DNA from: Candidatus Egerieicola pullicola
GTDB lineage: Bacteria; Bacillota; Clostridia; Oscillospirales; Ruminococcaceae
Direction of reading: 5' to 3'
Assembly (NCBI GenBank): GCA_018712465.1
Contig: DVGY01000123.1
Location: 1 to 7,140, forward strand
Length of the DNA: 7,140 nucleotides
Each line of letters begins with the position of its first letter. Position 1 is the first letter of the stretch. Positions 1-4,443 of this stretch are shown in pieces. The position numbers and the translations under genes were made by a program. A model generated the notes under the pieces. That model had not been told where the DNA came from. It ran no database searches and saw only the letters and a program-made list of their open reading frames with translations.

Positions 1-21
1 TAACCGCTTGACCAACGGGCC
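1..21 (-). tRNA. tRNA-Glu, 5' part only (cut by window edge)
   Basis: Read on the minus strand, these 21 bases match the 5' acceptor strand and D-arm start of bacterial tRNA-Glu (GGCCCGUUGGUCAAGCGG...), as in Bacillus. The anticodon lies outside the window, so the identity rests on this 5' sequence only. It begins 5 bases after the encoded CCA of the preceding tRNA-Met, so the two are almost certainly cut from one precursor. Confidence 0.8.
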
Positions 22-26
22 TTATA

Positions 27-103
27 TGGTAGCGGTAAGTGGACTTGAACCACTGACACCGCGGGTATGAACCGCGTGCTCTAGCCAGCTGAGCTATACC
101 GCC
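27..103 (-). tRNA. tRNA-Met (anticodon CAU), elongator type, CCA encoded
   Basis: The minus strand folds into a full cloverleaf: 7-bp acceptor stem (GGCGGUA with UACCGCU, first pair G-U), D-arm GCUC/GAGC, anticodon stem CGCGG/CCGCG around loop UUCAUAC with anticodon CAU, 5-base variable loop, T-arm AGUGG/CCACU with loop UUCAAGU, discriminator A, then genomic CCA at 27-29. It closely resembles the Bacillus elongator tRNA-Met. The features expected of an initiator are absent: there is no 1-72 mismatch of the C/A type and no run of three G-C pairs next to the anticodon loop. A tRNA-Ile with a modified CAU anticodon is possible but less likely from the body sequence. It is the first gene of a Met-Glu tRNA operon. 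Confidence 0.95.
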
Positions 104-116
104 ATTTGCTTCAGCA

Positions 117-145
117 CTGTATTTTTTCCTGCCGGTTGAATACAG
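117..145 (-). other. Hairpin in the leader of the tRNA operon
   Basis: A 7-bp inverted repeat (CTGTATT at 117-123 with AATACAG at 139-145) spans the region just downstream of the predicted tRNA transcription start near 146. It would fold at the very 5' end of the precursor, leaving about 13 bases before the mature tRNA-Met. It is a plausible leader stem removed by RNase P. No U-tract follows it, so it is not a terminator. Confidence 0.45.
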
Positions 146-152
146 CTTTTAT

Positions 153-181
153 ATTATACTTCCCCTACCCCGGATTGTCAA
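153..181 (-). promoter_or_regulatory. Consensus sigma-A promoter of the tRNA operon
   Basis: On the minus strand a perfect -35 TTGACA (176-181) and a perfect -10 TATAAT (153-158) are separated by exactly 17 bases. The predicted start is near 146, about 43 bases before tRNA-Met. A six-of-six match at both boxes fits the high output needed for a stable-RNA operon. Confidence 0.92.
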
Positions 182-190
182 GGATTTTTG

Positions 191-241
191 AAAATTAGTC
201 AGTATTTTCTAGAAAATAATTATATATCAAAAAATAAGTCA
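191..241. repeat. Palindrome flanked by direct repeats between divergent promoters
   Basis: A perfect 16-bp palindrome, TATTTTCTAGAAAATA (203-218), sits between two copies of an 11-base direct repeat differing at one base: AAAATTAGTCA (191-201) and AAAATAAGTCA (231-241). The copies start 40 bases apart, near four helical turns. The block lies between the minus-strand tRNA promoter and the plus-strand EamA promoter, in otherwise AT-rich DNA. It could be a regulator-binding region or UP-element-like DNA. Chance is a real alternative because of the base composition. Confidence 0.4.
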
Positions 242-254
242 TAAACAGAGACGG

Positions 255-283
255 TTTTCATGGAAAAGGATTTGTGTTATACT
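255..283 (+). promoter_or_regulatory. Extended -10 promoter of the EamA transporter gene
   Basis: The -10 box TATACT (278-283) is preceded by TG one base upstream (275-276), an extended -10. A partial -35 TTTTCA (255-260, 4 of 6) lies 17 bases away. The predicted start near 290 leaves a short leader before the ribosome binding site. The same ten bases TGTTATACTA recur in the promoter at 1290-1318. Confidence 0.75.
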
Positions 284-315
284 AAAAGAATCGAATTTGG
301 AAGGGGAAACGGAAG

Positions 316-1272
316 TTGAAACAGGAAAAAGGAAGAAATTGGGATGCGCTGTTTCGCCGTACCGGTGTGGTGGTGGCGGCGGCTATTGTCTGCACCCTCC
401 TTTGGGGCAGTGCATTTCCCGGCGTTAAAGCAGGGTATACTCTCTTTGCCATTGGGGAAGGGGACATCCCTTCCAAATTAGTATTTGCAGGAGTACGTTT
501 TTTTGCTGCCGGATTGCTGGTGCTGGCTTTTGGCTGGATCTCCCAACGGCGGTTCCCCCGGCCTAAGGGAAAGGCGGCGTGGGGCTGGACCGGACTGTTG
601 GGGTTGGTGCAGACCGCTCTGCAATACCTTTTCTTTTATATCGGCTTAGCCAACACCACCGGGGTGAAGTCCAGCATTTTAAATGCCACCGGCAGCTTTT
701 TCGGGGTGATCCTGGCCCACTTTTTCTGCAAGGGGGATCGCCTCACGAAACAGAAGGTGTTGGGCTGTTTGTTGGGCTTTTCCGGCTGTGTGCTGGTGAG
801 CCTCTCCTCTGGCGAAGGACTGGCAGGATTTTCTTTCTTGGGGGAAGGGTTTATTATCTGCGCTGCCCTGTCCTTTGGAGTGGGATTCGTCATCAGCAAG
901 CGAGCTACCGCTCAATCTGACGCCGCTACCGTCACAGGTTGGCAGCTTTCCATTGGGGGCGCTGTGCTGCTGATTGCCGGATGGATCTTCGGAGGCAGCT
1001 TTACCGTGACCGGTTGGCAGGCGATTTTGCTGCTGGCTTATCTGGCAGCGCTCAGCGCCGTGGCCTTTGCCCTTTGGAGCCAGTTGTTAAAGTGCAATCC
1101 TGTCAGCCGGATTTCGGTGTATAATTTTCTGGTGCCGGTGTTCGGCACCGCGCTGAGCATCCTTTGCCTGGGAGAAGGGATTCCGGACTGGCGGACGCCG
1201 GCGGCACTGGCGTTGGTTTGCCTGGGCATTTGGGTAGTGAACCGAAAGTCCGCTGCAAATCAGCCGTCTTGA
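316..1272 (+). CDS. EamA/DMT-family membrane transporter
   Basis: A 318-residue integral membrane protein of the drug/metabolite transporter superfamily with two EamA repeats and about ten hydrophobic segments (near residues 17-35, 56-76, 89-108, 113-137, 146-163, 175-194, 209-226, 235-257, 265-285, 294-310). Family hallmarks visible: WGSAFPGVK at 30-38 in the first helix, RFFAAGLLVL at 61-70, the GLANTTGVKSSIL segment at 110-122, and LGEG at 285-288 before the last helix. The length is typical. The start is TTG, supported by an AAGGGG Shine-Dalgarno (301-306) nine bases upstream; no in-frame ATG lies close by. It has its own promoter and no clear terminator downstream, so read-through into the next gene is possible. 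Substrate cannot be told from sequence: members move amino acids, metabolites, nucleotide sugars or drugs, usually as exporters. Confidence 0.93.
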   Translation: MKQEKGRNWDALFRRTGVVVAAAIVCTLLWGSAFPGVKAGYTLFAIGEGDIPSKLVFAGVRFFAAGLLVLAFGWISQRRFPRPKGKAAWGWTGLLGLVQTALQYLFFYIGLANTTGVKSSILNATGSFFGVILAHFFCKGDRLTKQKVLGCLLGFSGCVLVSLSSGEGLAGFSFLGEGFIICAALSFGVGFVISKRATAQSDAATVTGWQLSIGGAVLLIAGWIFGGSFTVTGWQAILLLAYLAALSAVAFALWSQLLKCNPVSRISVYNFLVPVFGTALSILCLGEGIPDWRTPAALALVCLGIWVVNRKSAANQPS

Positions 1273-1289
1273 TATTTTTCTCTCTTGTC

Positions 1290-1318
1290 TTGTGATTTAT
1301 TCGTTCTTTTGTTATACT
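1290..1318 (+). promoter_or_regulatory. Extended -10 promoter of the zinc-ribbon gene
   Basis: The -10 box TATACT (1313-1318) has the extended TG at 1310-1311, and a -35-like TTGTGA (1290-1295, 4 of 6) sits 17 bases upstream. The architecture matches the EamA promoter. The predicted start is near 1325, about 35 bases before the ATG. Confidence 0.72.
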
Positions 1319-1319
1319 A

Positions 1320-1339
1320 GGGGCAGAGAACCCTGTCCC
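1320..1339 (+). other. Short dyad at the predicted transcription start
   Basis: GGGGCAG (1320-1326) pairs with CTGTCCC (1333-1339) over 7 bp with one G-U, around a 6-base loop. Because it straddles the predicted start near 1325, the full hairpin may not exist in the RNA, and it may instead be a DNA-level operator overlapping +1. No T-tract follows, so it is not a terminator. Confidence 0.35.
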
Positions 1340-1345
1340 AACGTG

Positions 1346-1352
1346 AAGGAGG
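1346..1352 (+). promoter_or_regulatory. Ribosome binding site fixing the start at 1360
   Basis: AAGGAGG lies one base before an in-frame ATG at 1354 but seven bases before the next ATG at 1360. Only the second spacing is workable, so translation should begin at 1360 and the protein should start MFCTKCG. Confidence 0.85.
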
Positions 1353-1359
1353 AATGGTT

Positions 1360-2016
1360 ATGTTTTGTACCAAATGCGGCTTTCAACTGCCGGATGGAGC
1401 CAAATTCTGTTCTCGCTGCGGCGCTCCGGTGGCCCAGCCTCAACCGGCAGCTGCGCCCCAACCGGCCCCGCAGCCCGCTGCACAGACACCACCTGCTTAC
1501 GCGTCTGCTCCTGCTGCGGCGCCCCAGCCGCAAACGCCGCCTCCGCCAGTGTCTCCTGCTTTTCAGCAGTATTTGGATCAGATCGCCCAAAAGCTTTGCC
1601 AGCAGCCCACCTATGTGCCGGAATTAAACTGCTACCAGTTTTACACCGAACGGTTTTCCGCTGCTTTGGCCAAGATGAAGCAGTTTTATTTCCTCACTGA
1701 AAATAACACCATGGATTTCCAGGCGGCCAAAGCCTATTCTGCTGCCTGTATGACCCGGGCCTTGAATATCTACCAAGGGCTGCCTCGAGGATTCCAAACC
1801 GGGGTGGTGGCGTACAATGTAATCTGCCAAACCCAGGCCAATCCGGCCACCTGTCAATTTGTGCAGCAGTTGCCGGACAAGCACATGGCCGCCTTTGAAA
1901 TGCCGGTGGTGGTGGAACTTTCCACCAAGAACCTGTATTATTGCACTAAAAAGCCCTTTTGGGGATTTGCTATGTGGGGCGGCATCCGGAAAACTGCCGA
2001 AGCTGTTTTGCGGTAA
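1360..2016 (+). CDS. Zinc-ribbon protein with Pro/Ala/Gln-rich linker and unknown C-terminal domain
   Basis: A 218-residue soluble protein in three parts. Residues 3-21 form a compact zinc ribbon with two knuckles, CTKCG (C3, C6) and CSRCG (C17, C20), expected to bind one Zn ion. Residues about 24-66 are a low-complexity linker of Pro, Ala and Gln. Residues about 67-218 are a predicted folded, largely helical domain rich in aromatic residues (FTERF-like, QFYFLTENNTMDF, GLPRGFQTG, KKPFWGFAMWGG) that I do not recognise. No signal peptide or membrane helix is visible, so it is probably cytoplasmic. N-terminal zinc ribbons of this kind are common in Clostridia, joined to many different domains, and do not define function. 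The gene has its own promoter and is closed by a strong terminator, so it is probably a single-gene unit. Function unknown. Confidence 0.88.
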   Translation: MFCTKCGFQLPDGAKFCSRCGAPVAQPQPAAAPQPAPQPAAQTPPAYASAPAAAPQPQTPPPPVSPAFQQYLDQIAQKLCQQPTYVPELNCYQFYTERFSAALAKMKQFYFLTENNTMDFQAAKAYSAACMTRALNIYQGLPRGFQTGVVAYNVICQTQANPATCQFVQQLPDKHMAAFEMPVVVELSTKNLYYCTKKPFWGFAMWGGIRKTAEAVLR

Positions 2017-2040
2017 TACATGTGGAAAACAAAGCAATTT

Positions 2041-2072
2041 GCGCACTGTGGTTTTCTGCAGTGCGCTTTTTT
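2041..2072 (+). terminator. Intrinsic terminator after the zinc-ribbon gene
   Basis: A perfect 8-bp GC-rich stem, GCGCACTG (2041-2048) with CAGTGCGC (2059-2066), has a 10-base loop and is followed at once by six T (2067-2072). It lies 24 bases after the stop codon and separates this gene from the peptidase gene. Confidence 0.92.
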
Positions 2073-2085
2073 GTAGCTAGCATAT

Positions 2086-2127
2086 AATACGATTTGTATA
2101 TTATAAAAGAAAAATACAATTCGTATT
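2086..2127. repeat. Two inverted, operator-like dyads in an AT-rich spacer
   Basis: A 14-base arm (2086-2099, AATACGATTTGTAT) is repeated in inverted orientation at 2114-2127 (ATACAATTCGTATT) with one mismatch and a 14-base spacer. Each arm is itself a dyad of the form ATAC-N5-GTAT (2087-2099 without its first base, and 2114-2126). The block lies between the upstream terminator and the peptidase promoter, about 50 bases before its -35 box. Paired short dyads of this kind suit a dimeric helix-turn-helix regulator binding twice. An RNA stem is also possible but would be AT-rich and has no T-tract. No regulator gene is visible nearby. Confidence 0.5.
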
Positions 2128-2177
2128 TAACGTTTTGCCGAAATTTAGCATTTTTTCAGGAAATTGCCCAAACGGGG

Positions 2178-2206
2178 TTGTTTTTTGCCCACGTTGTCGA
2201 TATAAT
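2178..2206 (+). promoter_or_regulatory. Promoter of the M23 peptidase gene
   Basis: A perfect -10 TATAAT (2201-2206) lies 17 bases after a weak -35 TTGTTT (2178-2183, 3 of 6). The predicted start near 2213 gives a leader of about 45 bases. The weak -35 leaves room for an activator, which would fit the dyads upstream, but that is inference. Confidence 0.7.
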
Positions 2207-2258
2207 GAGTACAGATTGATGTAACCGTTTTGTCATATTTCGGAAAGGAGGAGGCCCC

Positions 2259-3956
2259 ATGAATTCACCGAAATCGGATGGATTTCAGCTGGCAGCGTTT
2301 TTTGCCTGGCTGGGGGAACTGGTGCTGTACCTGTGCAAAGGAATGCGGGTGGGGCTGCGGTGGATTTATCACAACACCTTGCGCCACTATAAGCGGCGGA
2401 TTGTGGTGCTGAGTAAGCGAGCCTATCGCCGGGGAAAGCGGGCGTTGCTGCGTTTTTGGCAGCGGTTTACTGAGCCCTTCCACAAAACCGCCGACGGCTG
2501 GCGGGTGGTGCGGCAAAAGATGGCCTCCACCAAGGGCCTGCCCTTCCGGCAGCGGATGAGCTTTCTTTCCGATGCGATGCAGGATGGATTCCATACCAAC
2601 GCCGGGCTGGTGCGTTCCGTGGTAAATATTCTTCTTCCGGTGGCCGCAGCGGTGATTTTAGCCGTTGTGCTGTTGGTGGTGTGTCAGACCAACTCCGGTG
2701 TGAATGTGATTTACAACGGCCAGGTGATTGGAGTGGTCAGCACCGAAGCCCAGGCCAATCAGGCCATTCGGATGGTACAGTCCCGGATGGTGCTCAATGA
2801 CGGGGATGATCCCTTTACCTTTGAGCCTACATATTCCATTGATTACGTGGACAGCACTGCCATTATGGATGAATATCAGCTGGCAGACCAGATCATCCGT
2901 CTTTCCGGTGATGCGATTGCGGAAGGGGAAGGGCTTTATGTGGACGGCCGTTTTTTCGGAGCAACCCAGGATTTAGGTACTATCCAGCCGGTGCTGGATC
3001 AGCTGCTGGACAGCCAGCGTACCGGGGCGGAAGACGAAGAGGTGGCCTTTGCTCAGTCGGTAGAGGTGGTTACCGGTTTGTATCCCACGGCGAATTTGCA
3101 GTCTGGGGAAGATCTGGCGGCAGCCATTGCCGGCACTACGCAGGAAGACACCTACTACACCATTCAGGATGGGGATACCCCGTCCGGTGTGGCGGATGCG
3201 CTGGGCATCAGCTACGATCAGCTGTTGGCGTTAAATCCCGGCTGCGATCAGCCTCAAAACTTTATCTCCGGCCAGCAGCTTTTGGTGACCAAAGCGGTGC
3301 CGGTGCTTTCGGTGCAGGTGACCCGCACCATTTCCTATCAGCAGGAAATTCCCTACGAAACCGAAACCACCAACTCTTCCCTCTACCTCCAGGGCACCAA
3401 TAAGGTAACCCGGGAAGGGCAGAACGGCTTGGCGGATGTTACCGCTCGGGCTACCTACATCAACGGGGTGGAAGTAAGTCGCACCGTTATTTCCAGCACC
3501 ACGGTGCAGGAGCCGGTGAACGAACAGGTTACGGTGGGCACCGGTACGGTGGATGTATCCAGCGGTGGCAGCGGCAGCTTTATCTGGCCCATGAGCGGCT
3601 ATGTGTCCTCGGAATATGGGGACAGCGACGGGCGTTCTTCCAACCACAGGGGTATGGACATTGCCCGGTATGGGGGAGCCACCGGAGCCCCCATCTATGC
3701 TTCTGCCGGAGGCAGGGTGATTTACGCCACCTACAACAGCGGCGGCTATGGCCGGTTGGTAAAAATCGACCACGGCAACGGCGTCCAAACCTGGTATGCC
3801 CACTGCAACACTTTGCTGGTCAGCGTAGGGGATGTGGTGGCGCAAGGTCAGCAGATTGCCACGGCGGGCAGTACCGGCAATGTCACCGGTCCCCACCTCC
3901 ACTTTGAAGTGGTGGTCAACGGGGTGAAGGTGAACCCACGGCGGTATCTCCCTTAA
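2259..3956 (+). CDS. Membrane-anchored LysM-G5-M23 peptidoglycan endopeptidase
   Basis: A 565-residue cell-wall hydrolase. Residues 1-120 are a very basic, Arg/Lys/Trp-rich region predicted to be cytoplasmic; 122-142 is one transmembrane helix; the rest faces the wall. Residues 147-295 are an extracellular region I cannot assign. Residues 298-343 are a LysM-like glycan-binding domain (YYTIQDGDT... NPG... GQQLLV). Residues about 348-427 are a G5 domain, seen in wall-binding and glycan-binding proteins. Residues 440-565 are an M23 (lysostaphin-type) zinc peptidase with the metal ligands H463 and D467 (HRGMD) and H548 in HLH (546-548), plus the conserved YAH at 513-515. All catalytic residues are present, so it should cut peptide cross-bridges or stems in peptidoglycan. 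The ATG has an AAAGGAGG Shine-Dalgarno (2244-2251) seven bases upstream. A terminator-like hairpin follows the stop. A role in wall remodelling during growth, division or sporulation is plausible; the sequence does not say which. Confidence 0.95.
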   Translation: MNSPKSDGFQLAAFFAWLGELVLYLCKGMRVGLRWIYHNTLRHYKRRIVVLSKRAYRRGKRALLRFWQRFTEPFHKTADGWRVVRQKMASTKGLPFRQRMSFLSDAMQDGFHTNAGLVRSVVNILLPVAAAVILAVVLLVVCQTNSGVNVIYNGQVIGVVSTEAQANQAIRMVQSRMVLNDGDDPFTFEPTYSIDYVDSTAIMDEYQLADQIIRLSGDAIAEGEGLYVDGRFFGATQDLGTIQPVLDQLLDSQRTGAEDEEVAFAQSVEVVTGLYPTANLQSGEDLAAAIAGTTQEDTYYTIQDGDTPSGVADALGISYDQLLALNPGCDQPQNFISGQQLLVTKAVPVLSVQVTRTISYQQEIPYETETTNSSLYLQGTNKVTREGQNGLADVTARATYINGVEVSRTVISSTTVQEPVNEQVTVGTGTVDVSSGGSGSFIWPMSGYVSSEYGDSDGRSSNHRGMDIARYGGATGAPIYASAGGRVIYATYNSGGYGRLVKIDHGNGVQTWYAHCNTLLVSVGDVVAQGQQIATAGSTGNVTGPHLHFEVVVNGVKVNPRRYLP

Positions 3957-3970
3957 TTGATGCAAAGATC

Positions 3971-4004
3971 CAGGCGGTTCCTTTGGGGACTGCCTGATTT
4001 TTTT
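3971..4004 (+). terminator. Terminator or attenuator between the M23 gene and crcB
   Basis: An 11-bp stem with two G-U pairs (3971-3981 with 3986-3996) closes a TTTG loop. It is followed by A and seven T (3998-4004). It begins 14 bases after the peptidase stop. The crcB ribosome binding site starts at the very next base, leaving no room for a promoter between them, so crcB must depend on read-through, on regulated anti-termination, or on a promoter hidden upstream. Confidence 0.85.
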
Positions 4005-4012
4005 GGAAGGAG
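4005..4012 (+). promoter_or_regulatory. Ribosome binding site fixing the crcB start at 4021
   Basis: GGAAGGAG is eight bases upstream of ATG 4021. A longer in-frame start at TTG 4003 would overlap the T-tract and the Shine-Dalgarno itself, so it is rejected. Confidence 0.88.
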
Positions 4013-4020
4013 AAAAAAGA

Positions 4021-4380
4021 ATGAATTTTTTACTGGTAGCATTGGGCGGGGGCTTGGGCTGTGCAGGACGGTATTCTTTGAGCCTGCTTCCGGCAGTGGG
4101 GAGTTTTCCCCTTTGGACTTTGATTACCAATTTGCTGGGGGCGGTAGTCATCGGATTTATAGCGGGCATTTCCGGCAGTTTAGGGGAACGGTGGACCTTG
4201 TTTTGGAAAACCGGTTTCTGCGGGGGATTCACTACCTTTTCCACCTTTTCCCTGGAAGCGTATCAGTTGTTTCAAGGGGGAAAGTACGTGTTGGCTGCGG
4301 TGTACCTGCTGCTCAGTGTGGGGCTTTGCCTGCTGGGCGTCTGGGCAGGACAGCTTTTGGCGGCTCAAACCGCCCAATAA
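4021..4380 (+). CDS. crcB: CrcB/FluC fluoride channel
   Basis: A 119-residue, four-helix membrane protein of the CrcB (FluC) family, which works as an antiparallel dimer and lets toxic fluoride leave the cell. Visible signatures: GGGLGCAGRY (9-18) in helix 1, the polar Asn N37 in TNLLGAVVIGF (36-46) of helix 2, and the family core GFCGGFTTFSTFS (65-77), which carries the break for the central Na+ site and the two Phe of the fluoride path (likely F73 and F76). Helix 4 covers about 89-114. The length is normal for a single-copy homodimer; no second crcB is next to it. I looked for a fluoride riboswitch and could not match its consensus. It lies between a hairpin-terminator and asnB, and 63 bases separate its stop from asnB. 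Confidence 0.95.
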   Translation: MNFLLVALGGGLGCAGRYSLSLLPAVGSFPLWTLITNLLGAVVIGFIAGISGSLGERWTLFWKTGFCGGFTTFSTFSLEAYQLFQGGKYVLAAVYLLLSVGLCLLGVWAGQLLAAQTAQ

Positions 4381-4430
4381 GTTTTTCACCTTTTGGGAAC
4401 CCGGTTTGATTTCTGCGCATACTGTAAACC

Positions 4431-4437
4431 AGGAGGG
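4431..4437 (+). promoter_or_regulatory. Ribosome binding site fixing the asnB start at 4444
   Basis: AGGAGGG directly abuts an in-frame ATG at 4438 but is six bases from ATG 4444. The second choice also places cysteine at position 2, which the enzyme needs as its N-terminal nucleophile after Met removal. An upstream start in the same frame near 4393 is excluded for the same reason. Confidence 0.93.
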
Positions 4438-4443
4438 ATGCAT

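Noticed and set aside
1..103. tRNA genes as an integration site for a mobile element
   Set aside because: No integrase, no repeat of the tRNA 3' end and no phage-like genes are visible in the window.
1354..1356. Upstream ATG for the zinc-ribbon gene
   Set aside because: Only one base from the Shine-Dalgarno; the ATG at 1360 has proper spacing.
2138..2243. Distant inverted repeat CCGAAAT / ATTTCGG flanking the M23 promoter
   Set aside because: Seven bases at nearly 100-base spacing is expected by chance in this composition.
3880..4020. Possible fluoride riboswitch before crcB (GGTGAAGG and CTGAT-like words near the hairpin)
   Set aside because: The words lie partly inside the M23 coding sequence and do not follow the order and pairing of the crcB riboswitch consensus as I know it. 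Only the hairpin-plus-T-tract is supported.
3231..4244. Long minus-strand open frame of 337 codons opposite the M23 and crcB genes
   Set aside because: It is antisense to two genes with complete family motifs, and the translated product is low-complexity (Pro/His/Gly-rich). It is a shadow of codon bias.
4393..4423. Promoter in front of asnB (TTGGGA and CATACT)
   Set aside because: Both boxes match only 4 of 6 and the spacing is 19 bases, with no extended -10. It is too weak to call.
4393..4440. N-terminal extension of asparagine synthetase
   Set aside because: It would bury the catalytic Cys2 and would place the ribosome binding site inside the gene.
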